Below, piece after piece: positions 8,963 to 19,174 of a stretch of 63,418 nt of DNA. How positions within the stretch are numbered: position 1 is the first letter of the stretch; each line of letters starts with the position of its first letter. The translations under genes and the position numbers were made by a program. Source of the stretch: Comamonadaceae bacterium (lineage in GTDB: Bacteria; Pseudomonadota; Gammaproteobacteria; Burkholderiales; Burkholderiaceae_C); the NCBI GenBank assembly GCA_027486255.1, contig JAIXPL010000065.1:1-63418 (forward strand), read 5' to 3'. The notes beneath the pieces were generated by a model, which was not told the origin of the DNA, did no database searches, and was given only the letters and a program-made list of their open reading frames with translations.

Positions 8963-8992
8963 GGTGGTTCGCTTTCGCTGGCAAAATCAATG

Positions 8993-9006
8993 TTGCAGTG
9001 CAGCAA
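8993..9006. promoter_or_regulatory. Candidate PhaR operator upstream of phaZ
   Basis: The sequence TTGCAGTGCAGCAA is a dyad (TTGC...GCAA) rich in TGC/GCA steps and sits 30-44 bases upstream of the phaZ start. PhaR-type regulators of PHB genes bind TGC-rich dyads of this kind. No phaR gene is in the window, so the assignment rests on motif and position only. Confidence 0.45.
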
Positions 9007-9105
9007 TATAGCAGCTGCTGAGCTTTCTTTTCAAAGATTAAACACTAATCTTGTGAGCGCATGTCAACGGCTTGTCATGCTGCTGAAAGCTTGTTTTTCT
9101 AACGA

Positions 9106-9125
9106 AACAGACGCTTGCGTCTGTT
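9106..9125. promoter_or_regulatory. Perfect 20-base palindrome just before the DODA dioxygenase gene
   Basis: AACAGACGCTTGCGTCTGTT is a perfect inverted repeat ending 9 bases before the ATG at 9135. Its size and symmetry suit a TetR-family operator. It lies in the divergent phaZ/dioxygenase control region, so it could affect either gene. It might also form an mRNA hairpin that masks the ribosome-binding site. No cognate regulator is adjacent. Confidence 0.5.
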
Positions 9126-9134
9126 CACTTCCTG

Positions 9135-9992
9135 ATGTGCATGTCCTCTGACGCCATTTCCATTTCCCAGTTCCAGTCCCTTCGCCCCTCCGAGCGCTTG
9201 CCCGTGGTGTTTCTGGGGCATGGCAGCCCCATGAATGTCATCACTGACAACGACTGGAAACGTCAATGGCAGGCCCTGGGGCAGGAGTTCGGTCGTCGCT
9301 GGTCACGCCCACAGCTGATCCTGTGCATATCGGCCCATTGGCTGACCCAGGGTTGGGCTCTCACGGCCATGGATCAGCCGCGCACCATTCATGACTTTGG
9401 TGGCTTCCCTCAGGAACTCTTTGATCAGCAGTACCCTGCGCCCGGGTCGCTGCAGGCCGTGCGCGAGATCAGCCGCTACGTGCGCCAGAGAGCTTCGCGC
9501 CCTCTGGATTTGGATCAGCAATGGGGCCTGGACCATGGCGCCTGGGGGGTGCTCAAGCCCATGTTCCCCGAGGCGGATATTCCCGTGGTGCAGCTGAGCA
9601 TAGACTACAGCCGCCCCCCTTCAGAGCACTATGCCTTGGCTGCGCAGCTGCGCGGCCTGCGCGAGCGGGGCGTGCTCATTGTGGGCAGCGGCAACATCGT
9701 GCACAACCTGCGCATGATGCAGCGCAGTGCCCCCAACGACCAGGCCTACGACTGGACCATCGAGTTTGATGAGACCGTGGCCGACTGGATGGCCCAGGGC
9801 GATCTCCAGCAGCTGCAGCACTTTCTAGAGCTCGGCAGCCTGGCCCAGATGGCCCAGCCGACGCACGAACACTTCTTGCCCCTGCTCTACAGCGCCGGGG
9901 CGGTGGAGGCGGGCGAGTCCTGCCGATTTTTCAGTGCCAATTACCAGGGCGCCTCAATCGCCATGCGCTCCGTGGTCTGGGGCGAGACCTGA
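9135..9992 (+). CDS. ygiD: DODA-type extradiol ring-opening dioxygenase (YgiD family)
   Basis: Class III extradiol dioxygenase of the 4,5-DOPA dioxygenase type; the E. coli homologue opens L-DOPA, and physiological substrates in other bacteria are uncertain. At 285 aa it is slightly longer than the roughly 262-aa E. coli protein. Metal-binding residues sit in the recognisable stretches FLGHGSPMN, CISAHWLTQG and GLDHGAWGVLKPMFP. The start may be the ATG at 9135 or the in-frame ATG at 9141. Transcribed divergently from phaZ and convergent, 11 bases apart, with the aminotransferase. Confidence 0.88.
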   Translation: MCMSSDAISISQFQSLRPSERLPVVFLGHGSPMNVITDNDWKRQWQALGQEFGRRWSRPQLILCISAHWLTQGWALTAMDQPRTIHDFGGFPQELFDQQYPAPGSLQAVREISRYVRQRASRPLDLDQQWGLDHGAWGVLKPMFPEADIPVVQLSIDYSRPPSEHYALAAQLRGLRERGVLIVGSGNIVHNLRMMQRSAPNDQAYDWTIEFDETVADWMAQGDLQQLQHFLELGSLAQMAQPTHEHFLPLLYSAGAVEAGESCRFFSANYQGASIAMRSVVWGET

Positions 9993-10003
9993 GCTGGCGG
10001 CCT

Positions 10004-11200
10004 TCAGACCACCTTGGCGATGGAGGCGCAGACGTGGTCGATGTTCTTGCTGTTGAGGGCCGCCACACACATGCGGCCGGTGTCGGTGCCGTAGACGCCG
10101 AACTCGCTGCGCAGGCGCACCATCTGGTCTTTGGTGAGGCCTGAGTAGCTGAACATGCCGATCTGGGTGGTGATGAAGCTCATGTCCTGCTTCACACCGG
10201 CCGCCTTCAGGCCATCCACCAGCTTCTGACGCATTTCTTTGATGCGCACGCGCATTTCGGCGAGTTCCTGCTCCCACTGGGCACGCAGCTCGGGGGTGTT
10301 GAGCACGGCCGCCACGATGGCGCCGCCGTGGGTGGGCGGGTTGGAGTAGTTGGTGCGGATAGCGATCTTGAGTTGGGACAGCACGCGGTCGGCTTCTTCC
10401 TTGCTCTCGCACAGCACGCTCAGAGCCCCCACGCGCTCACCGTAGAGGCTAAAACTCTTGGAAAACGAGGTGGAGACAAAGCAGGACAAGCCAGCGGCGA
10501 CGAACTTGCCGATGACGGCGCCGTCTTCAGCGATGCCGTGGCCAAAGCCCTGGTAGGCCATGTCCAGGAAGGGCACCAGTTGGCGGGCCTTGACGGCAGA
10601 GACCACCTGGTCCCACTGGGCCGCAGAGATGTCGTAGCCGGTGGGGTTGTGGCAGCAGGCGTGCAGCACGACGATGGTGCCCGCAGGTGCGGCGTTCAGG
10701 GCGGCCATCATGCCCTCGAAGTTCACGCCACGCTTGGCCGCGTCGTAATAGGGGTAGGCCTCGACCTGAAAGCCAGCATTGGTGAACAGAGCGCGGTGGT
10801 TCTCCCAGCTGGGGTCGCTGATCATCACCTTGGCCTGGGGCGAGAGGCGCTTGAGGAAGTCGGCGCCTACCTTCAGGCCGCCGGTGCCGCCAATGGCCTG
10901 CACCGTGGCCACTCGGCCAGACTTGACGGGCTCGCTGTCCACACCGAACACCAGGCCCTTGACGGCGCTGTCATAGGCGGCGATGCCGTCGATGGGGAGG
11001 TAGCCGCGCGGGCTGGGTTTGTCGGCCATCAGCTTTTCGGCGGCCTGCACACACTTCAGAAGAGGGAGCTTGCCGTTGTCGTCGTAGTACACGCCCACGC
11101 CCAGGTTGACTTTGCTGGGGGTGGTGTCGGCGGCGTATTGTTCGTTCAGGCCCAGGATGGGGTCGCGCGGGGCCATTTCGACAGCGGTGAACAAAGACAT
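10004..11200 (-). CDS. tyrB: Aromatic amino acid / aspartate aminotransferase
   Basis: Fold-type I PLP aminotransferase of the AspC/TyrB subgroup, exchanging amino groups between aspartate, tyrosine or phenylalanine and 2-oxoglutarate. The 398-aa protein starts MSLFTAVEMAPRDPILGLNE, the classic family N-terminus. The PLP-binding lysine is in SFSKSFSLYGERVGAL, the substrate carboxylate-binding Arg region is near the C-terminus, and the LHACCHNPTG motif is intact. The ATG at 11200 is preceded by AAAGGAAA, so a longer upstream reading frame was rejected. Sequence alone does not separate TyrB from AspC. It is divergent from uvrB across 143 bases. Confidence 0.92.
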   Translation of the reverse strand: MSLFTAVEMAPRDPILGLNEQYAADTTPSKVNLGVGVYYDDNGKLPLLKCVQAAEKLMADKPSPRGYLPIDGIAAYDSAVKGLVFGVDSEPVKSGRVATVQAIGGTGGLKVGADFLKRLSPQAKVMISDPSWENHRALFTNAGFQVEAYPYYDAAKRGVNFEGMMAALNAAPAGTIVVLHACCHNPTGYDISAAQWDQVVSAVKARQLVPFLDMAYQGFGHGIAEDGAVIGKFVAAGLSCFVSTSFSKSFSLYGERVGALSVLCESKEEADRVLSQLKIAIRTNYSNPPTHGGAIVAAVLNTPELRAQWEQELAEMRVRIKEMRQKLVDGLKAAGVKQDMSFITTQIGMFSYSGLTKDQMVRLRSEFGVYGTDTGRMCVAALNSKNIDHVCASIAKVV

Positions 11201-11343
11201 GAATTTCCTTTGAATAGTGGGGTGGGGCGCCCGAGCCAGCTCAGCGGCAGGCCCGAGTGGCCGGGGTTTCGTTGCGCGGGGACGGCGCAAATCGCGTATC
11301 CTGACCAGTTGCCCGGATTTTAGCGGGCCAGGATGAGATCGAG

Positions 11344-13449
11344 ATGCCCCAGACTGCGGCTGCCCCCCTTCCCGTGACCCCCGATGAGACAGCGCCCTCC
11401 GGCGAGTTCGTGCGTTTTCCCGGCTCGCCTTTCGAGCTGTTCATGCCTTACCCGCCGGCGGGCGATCAGCCCGAGGCCATTCGCCAGTTGGTCGAAGGCG
11501 TGGAGGACGGCGAGGCCTTCCAGACCCTGCTGGGCGTGACCGGCTCGGGCAAGACCTTCACCATGGCCAACGTGATTGCGCGCCTGGGCCGGCCGGCCAT
11601 CGTGTTCGCGCCCAACAAGACCCTGGCTGCTCAGCTGTACAGCGAGTTCCGCGAGTTCTTCCCTAAGAATGCTGTGGAGTACTTCGTGAGCTACTACGAC
11701 TACTACCAGCCCGAGGCCTATGTGCCCCAGCGCGATTTGTTCATCGAGAAGGACTCGGCGATCAACGAGCACATCGAGCAGATGCGCCTGTCGGCCACCA
11801 AAAGCGTGCTCGAGCGGCGGGACACCGTGATCGTGGCCACCGTGAGCGCCATCTATGGCATCGGCGCCCCGGAGGACTACACCGAGATGCGCTTCATCCT
11901 GCGGCATGGCGACCGCATGGGCCAGCGCGACATCATCGCGCGACTGATCCGCATGCAGTACACGCGCAACGACACCGATTTCGCGCGCGGTTGTTTCCGG
12001 GTGCGCGGCGATGTGATCGACGTGTTTCCGGCCGAGCATTCGGAGCTGGCCATTCGGCTCGAGCTGTTTGACGATGAGATTGAATCGCTGCAGCTCTTCG
12101 ATCCGCTGACCGGCCGCGTCAAGCAGAAGATTCCGCGCTTCGTGATCTACCCCAAGAGCCATTACGTCACGCCCCGCGACAAGGTGCTGGCGGCCGTGGA
12201 GGCCATCAAGCTAGAGCTGTCTGATCGGGTCAAAGAGCTGCTGGCGGCCGGCAAGCTGGTGGAGGCCCAGCGCATCGAGCAGCGCACGCGCTTCGATCTG
12301 GAAATGCTCAGCGAGGTGGGCCACTGCAAGGGCATTGAAAACTACAGTCGTCACTTGAGCGGGTCCGCCCCCGGCAGCCCGCCGGCCACGCTGTGCGACT
12401 ACATGCCCAAGGACGCCATGATGTTCTTGGACGAGAGCCACGTCATGATTGGCCAGCTCAACGCCATGTACAACGGCGACCGGGCGCGCAAGCTCACCTT
12501 GGTGGAGTACGGCTTTCGTCTGCCCAGCGCCCTGGACAACCGGCCGCTGAAGTTTGAGGAGTACGAGTCCAAGATGCGCCAGGCCGTCTTCGTGTCGGCC
12601 ACGCCCGCCGCTTACGAACAGGGGCGCGCCAGCAAGGTGGTCGAGCAGGTGGTTCGGCCCACGGGCTTGGTGGATCCCATCGTGGAAGTGCGGCCCGCCA
12701 CCCACCAGGTGGACGATGTGCTGGAGGAAATCCGCATCCGCGTGGTCAAGAACGAGCGGGTGCTGATCACCACCCTGACCAAGCGCATGGCCGAGCAGCT
12801 CACCGACTACCTCAGCGACAACGGCGTGAAGGTGCGCTACCTGCACAGCGATGTCGACACGGTGGAGCGGGTCGAGATCCTGCGCGACCTGCGCCTGGGC
12901 GCCTTCGATGTGCTGGTGGGCATCAACCTGCTGCGCGAAGGCCTCGACATACCGGAGGTCTCGCTGGTGGCCATTCTTGATGCCGACAAAGAGGGCTTCT
13001 TGCGGGCCGAGCGCAGCCTGATTCAGACCATCGGCAGGGCTGCCCGCAACCTCAATGGCCGCGCCATCCTTTATGCCGACCGCATCACCGACTCCATGCG
13101 CCGGGCCATGAACGAGACCGAGCGCAGGCGCCAGAAACAGATCGCCTTCAATGAGGCGAACGGCATCACGCCGCGTGGCGTGGTCAAGCGCATCCGCGAT
13201 CTGATCGATGGTGTCTACAGCGAGAAAGCCGGACAGGACGCCCAGAAGCTCGATGCGCAAGCCTTGGCTTTTGAAGACATGAGCGAGAAGGATGTGGCCC
13301 GTGAGATCAAGCGCCTGGAAAAGGACATGATTGAGCACGCCAAGAACCTGGAGTTCGAGAAGGCGGCCCGGGTGCGTGACCAATTGGCCCGCCTGAAGGC
13401 CCAGGCCTTTGGCGCGCCGGGGGGCGACAGCATCGCCCCGGCCGCCTGA
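11344..13449 (+). CDS. uvrB: Excinuclease ABC subunit B
   Basis: DNA-damage-recognition helicase of nucleotide excision repair. The 701-aa protein is full length. Walker A is GVTGSGKT; the beta-hairpin that clamps the damaged strand is visible as [13 protein letters not shown]; helicase motifs V/VI appear as [17 protein letters not shown] and QTIGRAARN; and the C-terminal UVR domain ([27 protein letters not shown]) that binds UvrC is present. I found no LexA-type box of the CTGT-N8-ACAG form in the upstream gap, so SOS control is not shown. Confidence 0.97.
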   Translation: MPQTAAAPLPVTPDETAPSGEFVRFPGSPFELFMPYPPAGDQPEAIRQLVEGVEDGEAFQTLLGVTGSGKTFTMANVIARLGRPAIVFAPNKTLAAQLYSEFREFFPKNAVEYFVSYYDYYQPEAYVPQRDLFIEKDSAINEHIEQMRLSATKSVLERRDTVIVATVSAIYGIGAPEDYTEMRFILRHGDRMGQRDIIARLIRMQYTRNDTDFARGCFRVRGDVIDVFPAEHSELAIRLELFDDEIESLQLFDPLTGRVKQKIPRFVIYPKSHYVTPRDKVLAAVEAIKLELSDRVKELLAAGKLVEAQRIEQRTRFDLEMLSEVGHCKGIENYSRHLSGSAPGSPPATLCDYMPKDAMMFLDESHVMIGQLNAMYNGDRARKLTLVEYGFRLPSALDNRPLKFEEYESKMRQAVFVSATPAAYEQGRASKVVEQVVRPTGLVDPIVEVRPATHQVDDVLEEIRIRVVKNERVLITTLTKRMAEQLTDYLSDNGVKVRYLHSDVDTVERVEILRDLRLGAFDVLVGINLLREGLDIPEVSLVAILDADKEGFLRAERSLIQTIGRAARNLNGRAILYADRITDSMRRAMNETERRRQKQIAFNEANGITPRGVVKRIRDLIDGVYSEKAGQDAQKLDAQALAFEDMSEKDVAREIKRLEKDMIEHAKNLEFEKAARVRDQLARLKAQAFGAPGGDSIAPAA

Positions 13450-13477
13450 GCCCCTTTCTGCTCCCGTTGGTTTCTGC

Positions 13478-13558
13478 TCAGTCAAAAAATGACTGATCGG
13501 TATTGATTCCCCAGCAAATCGCTTGGATTTTTTGCTATAGTTGACCGCATCACTCAAG
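13478..13558 (+). promoter_or_regulatory. isc operon control region with IscR-like site
   Basis: The gap before iscR contains two notable sites. The first is a dyad TCAGTCA-AAAAA-TGACTGA at 13478-13496. The second, at 13537-13558, begins ATAGTTGAC and ends ACTCAAG, which resembles an IscR type-1 site (consensus ATA-S-YYGACT ... AGTC-RR-STAT) with a degenerate right half. [2Fe-2S]-IscR represses its own operon through such sites. The TTGACC within the second site could serve as a -35 box. I cannot place a convincing -10. Confidence 0.5.
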
Positions 13559-13684
13559 AAAACACAAAAGCAGACCGCAGCTGATGACCTCAGCCAGTCG
13601 GAGAGGGTGGGAAACGGGTCGGCGGTCTTCACCGTCGACAAGACCTCAACGGTTAGTCAAGCCATCATTGAAGGAGCTTGAAAA

Positions 13685-14221
13685 ATGCGCCTCACAACCA
13701 AAGGCCGCTTTGCGGTCACTGCCATGATCGATCTGGCTCTGCGCCAGAACAACGGACCTGTCACCCTGGCTGCCATCAGCCAGCGCCAGCAGATTTCTCT
13801 GTCCTACCTGGAGCAGCTGTTCGGCAAGCTCCGTCGCCATGAGTTGGTCGAGTCGACCCGTGGCCCCGGTGGCGGCTACACCCTCGGTCGCAAAGCTGCC
13901 GAGATCACGGTGGCCGACATCATCGTGTCGGTGGATGAGCCTCTGGACGCCACCAGCTGCGGCGGCAAAGAAAATTGCAATGGCGACGGTGGTCGCTGCA
14001 TGACCCACGAACTGTGGTCTTCGCTGAACAGCCGCATGGTGGAGTTCCTCGACTCCGTCACCCTGCAAAAGCTGGTCGATGACCAGATTGCCAAGGGCGT
14101 GGTCATTGAGAGCACCCCCCCGGTCAAGAAGGCTGTGTTTGCTGCGCCGGTGGTCAAGCCAGTGCGTGTGAATGCGCCCAACTCGGTGTTCGCCCTGGGC
14201 AACGCCTTCTCAAAGACCTGA
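13685..14221 (+). CDS. iscR: Fe-S cluster assembly transcriptional regulator IscR
   Basis: Rrf2-family winged-helix regulator that senses cellular Fe-S status and represses the isc operon when loaded with a [2Fe-2S] cluster. The 178-aa protein starts [19 protein letters not shown]. Cluster ligands are Cys92, Cys98, Cys105 and His108, matching the E. coli pattern apart from one extra residue in the loop. The recognition helix lies in [19 protein letters not shown] and the wing in [11 protein letters not shown]. The ATG follows GAAGGAG. It is the first gene of the operon. Confidence 0.97.
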   Translation: MRLTTKGRFAVTAMIDLALRQNNGPVTLAAISQRQQISLSYLEQLFGKLRRHELVESTRGPGGGYTLGRKAAEITVADIIVSVDEPLDATSCGGKENCNGDGGRCMTHELWSSLNSRMVEFLDSVTLQKLVDDQIAKGVVIESTPPVKKAVFAAPVVKPVRVNAPNSVFALGNAFSKT

Positions 14222-14309
14222 GCATGAGACCTTTCCCCTGGCCCGCAGGTCCGGGCCAGCGGGACTGTCTCCACTTCATTTCATTGATTCCCTGGATCAC
14301 CCAGTCACC

Positions 14310-15527
14310 ATGCAGACCCCTCACTTCCCCATTTACATGGACTACAGCGCCACCAATCCCTGCGATCCGCGGGTGGTGGACGCGATGATCCCCTGGCTGC
14401 GCGAGCATTTCGGCAACCCGGCATCGCGCAGCCATGCCTGGGGCTGGGAGGCCGAGGAGGCGGTGGAAAACGCCCGCGCCCAGGTGGCTGCCCTGATTGG
14501 GGCTGACCCTCGCGAGATTGTCTGGACCAGCGGCGCCACCGAATCGAACAACCTGGCCCTCAAGGGCGCCGCCCACTTTTACAAGACCAAGGGCAAGCAC
14601 CTGATCACCGTCAAGACCGAGCACAAGGCGGTGCTGGACACCTGCCGCGAGCTCGAGCGCCAGGGCTTCGAAGTCACCTACATGGATGTGCAGTCCGATG
14701 GCCTGCTGGATCTGGAGGCCCTTAAAGCTGCGATCCGCCCGGACACCATCGTGGTGAGCGTGATGTTCGTGAACAACGAAATCGGCGTGATCCAGGACAT
14801 CCAGGCCATCGGTGCGCTGTGCCGCGAAAAAGGCGTGATTTTTCACGTCGACGCCGCCCAGGCCACCGGCCGCATAGACATCGACCTGGCCTCCCTGCCG
14901 GTGGACCTCATGAGTCTGACCTCGCACAAGACCTACGGACCCAAGGGTATCGGCGCCCTGTACGTACGCCGCAAACCGCGCGTGCGCCTGGAGGCGCAGA
15001 TGCATGGCGGCGGGCATGAGCGCGGCATGCGCTCGGGCACGCTCCCCACGCACCAGATCGTGGGCATGGGTGAAGCCTACCGCATTGCCAAGGAAGAGAT
15101 GCACGCCGAGAACGAGCGCATCCGCTCCCTTCAGCAGCGCCTGCTCAATGGTCTCAAGGATGTGGAGGAGGTGTTCCTCAATGGCCACGCGGAACGCCGC
15201 GTGCCCCACAACCTGAACATGAGTTTCAACTTTGTGGAAGGCGAGTCGCTGATCATGGGCATCAAGGGCCTGGCGGTCTCCAGCGGTTCGGCCTGCACTT
15301 CCGCTAGCCTGGAGCCCAGCTATGTGCTGCGTGCCCTCGGGCGCAGCGACGAACTGGCCCACAGCAGCCTGCGCATGACCATCGGGCGCTGGACCACGGA
15401 GGAAGAGATTGATTTCGCGGTCCAGTCCATTAAAGACAATGTGGCCCGCCTTCGCGAGCTGTCTCCCCTGTGGGAGATGTTCAAGGACGGCGTGGACTTG
15501 TCCACCATCCAGTGGGCCGCGCACTGA
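14310..15527 (+). CDS. iscS: Cysteine desulfurase IscS
   Basis: PLP enzyme that takes sulfur from cysteine as a persulfide and passes it to IscU, tRNA thiolation enzymes and other acceptors. The ATG at 14310 gives 405 aa ([19 protein letters not shown]), the normal IscS length; a longer in-frame upstream extension was rejected. The PLP lysine is in [12 protein letters not shown], the mobile catalytic cysteine in [17 protein letters not shown], and the C-terminal [18 protein letters not shown] tail is the conserved IscU-contact end. It begins 88 bases after iscR. Confidence 0.97.
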   Translation: MQTPHFPIYMDYSATNPCDPRVVDAMIPWLREHFGNPASRSHAWGWEAEEAVENARAQVAALIGADPREIVWTSGATESNNLALKGAAHFYKTKGKHLITVKTEHKAVLDTCRELERQGFEVTYMDVQSDGLLDLEALKAAIRPDTIVVSVMFVNNEIGVIQDIQAIGALCREKGVIFHVDAAQATGRIDIDLASLPVDLMSLTSHKTYGPKGIGALYVRRKPRVRLEAQMHGGGHERGMRSGTLPTHQIVGMGEAYRIAKEEMHAENERIRSLQQRLLNGLKDVEEVFLNGHAERRVPHNLNMSFNFVEGESLIMGIKGLAVSSGSACTSASLEPSYVLRALGRSDELAHSSLRMTIGRWTTEEEIDFAVQSIKDNVARLRELSPLWEMFKDGVDLSTIQWAAH

Positions 15528-15592
15528 GCGCATGACAAATTCACGAGGCCGCCGGCCAAGCCGGCAGCTCTCACAGCATCAGGAGTGAAGAC

Positions 15593-15985
15593 ATGGCATA
15601 CAGCGACAAAGTGGTTGAGCACTACGAAAACCCCCGCAACGTTGGCTCCTTCGACAAGGGCGACGAGACCGTGGGCACCGGCATGGTGGGTGCTCCGGCC
15701 TGCGGCGACGTGATGAAGCTGCAGATCAAGGTCAACCCGCAGACGGGTGTGATCGAGGATGCACGTTTCAAGACCTACGGCTGCGGCTCGGCGATTGCAT
15801 CGAGCTCGCTGGTCACCGAGTGGGTCAAGGGCAAGACCTTGGACGAGGCTGCGTCCATCAAGAACAGCGCCATCGCCGAGGAATTGGCTTTGCCGCCGGT
15901 GAAGATCCACTGCTCCATCCTGGCTGAAGATGCCATCAAGGCGGCCGTGGACGACTACAAAAAGCGCCACGGCCAAGCGGCCTGA
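15593..15985 (+). CDS. iscU: Fe-S cluster scaffold IscU
   Basis: Scaffold on which [2Fe-2S] clusters are built with sulfur from IscS, then released by HscA/HscB. The 130-aa protein carries the three conserved cysteines Cys37, Cys64 and Cys107, adjacent His106, and the LPPVK sequence (100-104) that HscA recognises. The CGDV context of Cys37 includes the conserved Asp that makes clusters labile. The gene sits in the canonical position after iscS, with an AGGAG site before the ATG. Confidence 0.98.
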   Translation: MAYSDKVVEHYENPRNVGSFDKGDETVGTGMVGAPACGDVMKLQIKVNPQTGVIEDARFKTYGCGSAIASSSLVTEWVKGKTLDEAASIKNSAIAEELALPPVKIHCSILAEDAIKAAVDDYKKRHGQAA

Positions 15986-16024
15986 GCTTTCTGCAGAACC
16001 TGAGACCTGTCGGACAACATTCCC

Positions 16025-16348
16025 ATGGCTGTGACCCTGACCGACGCGGCTGCGCGTCATGTGACTCGTTACATCGCCAAGCGAGGCAAAGGCATCGGCA
16101 TTCGCCTGGGCGTCAAGACCACGGGCTGCTCGGGCCTGGCCTACAAGCTCGAATACGCCGATGAGGCTGCGCCCGAGGATGTGCTGTTCGAGGACAACGG
16201 CGTGACGGTGCTGGTGGACCCCAAGAGCATGGCTTACATCGACGGCACCGAACTCGACTTCGTGCGCGAGGGCCTCAATGAGGGCTTCAAGTTCAGCAAC
16301 CCCAACGAGCGCGACCGCTGCGGCTGCGGCGAGAGCTTTCGCGTTTGA
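16025..16348 (+). CDS. iscA: A-type Fe-S carrier IscA
   Basis: A-type carrier that accepts Fe-S clusters or iron and hands them to apo-enzymes, especially [4Fe-4S] proteins. The 107-aa product has the three invariant cysteines Cys35, Cys99 and Cys101 (TTGCSGLAY and DRCGCGESF) at exactly the E. coli positions. It lies 39 bases after iscU in the operon. Confidence 0.97.
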   Translation: MAVTLTDAAARHVTRYIAKRGKGIGIRLGVKTTGCSGLAYKLEYADEAAPEDVLFEDNGVTVLVDPKSMAYIDGTELDFVREGLNEGFKFSNPNERDRCGCGESFRV

Positions 16349-16389
16349 GCCTTCCCGGGTCCGCCCGGTCAGAGCGGCCCCTGTTTTCC

Positions 16390-16908
16390 ATGAATCTCCA
16401 ATCCAACGACTTCGAGCTGTTCGGTCTGCCACAGCAGTACGCGCAGGACCGGGCCCTGGTGGAGAGTCGGTGGAAGGAGCTGCAGAAAATGGCGCACCCA
16501 GACCGCTTCGCCGCCGAGGGCGCCGCCGCCCAGCGGGTGGCCATGCAGTGGTCGGTGCGCATCAACGAGGCGCACCAGCGCCTCAAAGACCCGCTCAAGC
16601 GCGCCGCCTACCTGTGTGAGATGCGTGGCGCGCCCATCGGCGCCCATGACAACACCGCCATGCCGCCGGACTTTTTGATCCAGCAAATGGCCTGGCGCGA
16701 GGCGCTCGACGATGCTCAACACACCGACGAACTCGAAGCCCTCTATGACCAGACCCAGACCGCTCGGTCCGGTGCGCTGGCAGACATTGAGCGCAGCCTC
16801 GACCAGCAGGCCAGCCCCGCAAAGGCCGCCCAGGCCGTGCGCCGGTTGATGTTCATTGAGCGCTTTGCCCATGAGGTGCAGGAGCGCCTGGACCGCCTGT
16901 CAGCCTGA
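16390..16908 (+). CDS. hscB: Co-chaperone HscB
   Basis: J-domain protein that brings IscU to HscA and stimulates its ATPase. The J-domain motif HPD is in KMAHPDRFAA near residue 37, and the C-terminal three-helix IscU-binding domain follows. The ATG at 16390 (MNLQSNDFELFGLPQQYA) gives 172 aa, the usual length; an upstream in-frame ATG at 16345 would add 15 residues with no family similarity and almost touches the iscA stop. Confidence 0.95.
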   Translation: MNLQSNDFELFGLPQQYAQDRALVESRWKELQKMAHPDRFAAEGAAAQRVAMQWSVRINEAHQRLKDPLKRAAYLCEMRGAPIGAHDNTAMPPDFLIQQMAWREALDDAQHTDELEALYDQTQTARSGALADIERSLDQQASPAKAAQAVRRLMFIERFAHEVQERLDRLSA

Positions 16909-16938
16909 GGCTCACCCGCTCGCTTATTTCTTTCTTCC

Positions 16939-18804
16939 ATGGCACTTCTTCAGATTTCCGAGCCCGGTCAAGCCCCCGACCCGCACCAACGGCGCATCGG
17001 CATCGGCATCGACCTCGGAACCACGCACTCGCTGGTGGCCGCGGTCCGTCATGGCGTGGCCGAGTGCCTGCCCGACGAACAGGGCAGGGTGATCCTGCCC
17101 AGCGTGGTCCGTTACCTGGAAGGGGGCGGCCGCCAGATCGGCCTGGATGCCCTGGCCTCGCAGGTCGACGACCCGCTCAACACCATTGCCTCGGTCAAGC
17201 GCCTGATGGGGCGCGGCCTGGCCGACGTGAAGGCTCAGCTGCCCTACGAGCTGATCGACAAGCCCGGCATGGTGGCCATCCGCACCCGTGCTGGCGAAAA
17301 AAGCCCCGTCGAGGTCAGCGCCGAGATCCTGGCCACCTTGCGCTACCGCGCCGAGGACAGCTTCAATGCCGACATCGATGGCGCCGTCATCACGGTACCC
17401 GCTTACTTTGACGAAGCCCAGCGTCAGGCCACCAAAGATGCAGCCCAGCTCGCCGGCCTGAACGTGCTGCGCCTGATCAACGAGCCCACGGCCGCCGCCA
17501 TCGCCTATGGCCTGGACCACCAGAGCGAAGGTCTGTTTGCCGTGTACGACTTGGGTGGCGGCACCTTTGACATTTCCATCCTGCGGCTCACCCGCGGGGT
17601 GTTTGAGGTGGTGGCCACCGGCGGAGACTCGGCCCTGGGCGGCGACGACTACGACCGGGCCATTGCCGACTGGCTGCTCGCCCATAACGGCGTGGCAGCT
17701 GCTGCCGTTGCGTCCTTGAGCGCTTCGGCGCGGGCGCAACTGCATCGCCAGGCGCGCCAGGCCAAGGAGACCCTCAGCACACAGGACAGCGTGGCCCTGG
17801 ACGTGGTGCTCGACGGCCGCCCCCTGTCGGCCAAGCTCGATCGCACAACCCTGGCCCAGGTCACCGCGGCCCTGACTGACCGTACTTTGTCTGCGGTGCG
17901 GCGTGCACTGCGCGATGCCCAGCTGGGCAAGGACGAGATCCAGGGCGTCGTGATGGTCGGCGGCTCCACCCGCATGCCTGTGGTGCAGGAAGCGGTGCGC
18001 GCATTCTTTGGCCGTGAACCCCTGACCAACCTCAACCCCGACGAAGTCGTGGCCCTGGGCGCAGCCCTGTCGGCCCATCAACTCGGGGGCAACCGGGGCG
18101 GCGACGACCTGCTGCTGCTCGATGTGATTCCGCTGTCGTTGGGCATCGAGACCATGGGCGGGCTGGTCGAGCGCATCGTGCCGCGCAACCAGACCATCCC
18201 CACGGCCATGGCCCAGGACTTCACCACCTACAAAGACGGGCAGACCGCCTTGGCCCTGCACGTGCTGCAGGGCGAGCGCGATCTGGTGGCCGATTGCCGA
18301 AGCCTCGCCCGCTTCGAGCTGCGCGGCATCCCGCCCATGGCGGCGGGCGCTGCCCGCATCCGCGTTTCTTTCACGGTGGATGCCGATGGATTGCTCACCG
18401 TGAGTGCCCGCGAGCAGCTCAGCGGCGTGGAGGCGCAGATCGACGTCAAGCCCTCCTACGGCCTGGCCGACGAAGACATCGCCCGCATGCTGCAAGAGAG
18501 TTTTTCCACGGCCCAGCAGGACATCCAGGCCCGGGCGCTGGCCGAGGCCCAGGTCGATGCCGACCGTATGTTGCTGGCCACGCAGAGCGCCCTCGATCTT
18601 GACAGCGAATTGCTCGCCCAAGACGAGCGTCTTCGCATTGATGCGCTGATGGCTGCCCTGCGCCAAGTCCGCCCAGCCGGCGATGCCGCTGCCATCGAGG
18701 CCGCCACCCAGTCCCTGGCCCACGGCACCGAGGCCTTTGCCGCCATGCGCATGAACAAGGGCATCCAGCAGGCCCTGGCCGGCAAGAACATCGCCACGAT
18801 TTAA
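16939..18804 (+). CDS. hscA: Fe-S assembly Hsp70 chaperone HscA
   Basis: Specialised Hsp70 that binds the LPPVK loop of IscU and drives cluster transfer. The 621-aa protein has the nucleotide-binding domain signatures [27 protein letters not shown] and [17 protein letters not shown], followed by the linker ([18 protein letters not shown]) and a substrate-binding domain with a C-terminal helical lid. It starts 30 bases after hscB and is followed by fdx after only 10 bases. Confidence 0.97.
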   Translation: MALLQISEPGQAPDPHQRRIGIGIDLGTTHSLVAAVRHGVAECLPDEQGRVILPSVVRYLEGGGRQIGLDALASQVDDPLNTIASVKRLMGRGLADVKAQLPYELIDKPGMVAIRTRAGEKSPVEVSAEILATLRYRAEDSFNADIDGAVITVPAYFDEAQRQATKDAAQLAGLNVLRLINEPTAAAIAYGLDHQSEGLFAVYDLGGGTFDISILRLTRGVFEVVATGGDSALGGDDYDRAIADWLLAHNGVAAAAVASLSASARAQLHRQARQAKETLSTQDSVALDVVLDGRPLSAKLDRTTLAQVTAALTDRTLSAVRRALRDAQLGKDEIQGVVMVGGSTRMPVVQEAVRAFFGREPLTNLNPDEVVALGAALSAHQLGGNRGGDDLLLLDVIPLSLGIETMGGLVERIVPRNQTIPTAMAQDFTTYKDGQTALALHVLQGERDLVADCRSLARFELRGIPPMAAGAARIRVSFTVDADGLLTVSAREQLSGVEAQIDVKPSYGLADEDIARMLQESFSTAQQDIQARALAEAQVDADRMLLATQSALDLDSELLAQDERLRIDALMAALRQVRPAGDAAAIEAATQSLAHGTEAFAAMRMNKGIQQALAGKNIATI

Positions 18805-18814
18805 CCGAGACACC

Positions 18815-19153
18815 ATGCCCATCATCAAGGTCCTTCCCCATCCGGAATACTGCCCCCAGGGGGCCCAGATTTCCGCGCCTGCCGGTACCTCTATCTGCGA
18901 GGCGCTGCTGGACAATGACATCAAGATCGAGCACGCCTGCGACATGAGCTGCGCCTGCACCACCTGCCATGTGGTGGTGCGCGAGGGTTACCAGTCGCTC
19001 AACGAAGCCGACGAGAACGAAGAAGACATGCTGGACCGGGCCTGGGGCCTGGAGCCGCAGTCCCGCCTGAGCTGCCAGGCCATCCTGGCCCAGCAGGACG
19101 TGACGGTGGAAATTCCCAAGTACTCCATCAACCACGCCAAGGAAAACCACTGA
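18815..19153 (+). CDS. fdx: ISC-type [2Fe-2S] ferredoxin
   Basis: Adrenodoxin-like ferredoxin supplying electrons for cluster assembly on IscU. Cluster ligands are Cys42, Cys48, Cys51 and Cys87 (CDMSCACTTCHVVV and RLSCQA). The 112-aa length is typical. It ends the isc operon here; no iscX follows, and the next gene is convergent. Confidence 0.96.
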   Translation: MPIIKVLPHPEYCPQGAQISAPAGTSICEALLDNDIKIEHACDMSCACTTCHVVVREGYQSLNEADENEEDMLDRAWGLEPQSRLSCQAILAQQDVTVEIPKYSINHAKENH

Positions 19154-19174
19154 GCTCCTCGGGGGCCAGCGGGT

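Noticed and set aside
11201-11343. LexA box upstream of uvrB
   Set aside because: I found no CTGT-N8-ACAG-like dyad in the gap, so SOS control is not claimed.
16924-18963. 679-codon minus-strand frame covering hscA
   Set aside because: Shadow of HscA; biased composition and no start or neighbour logic.
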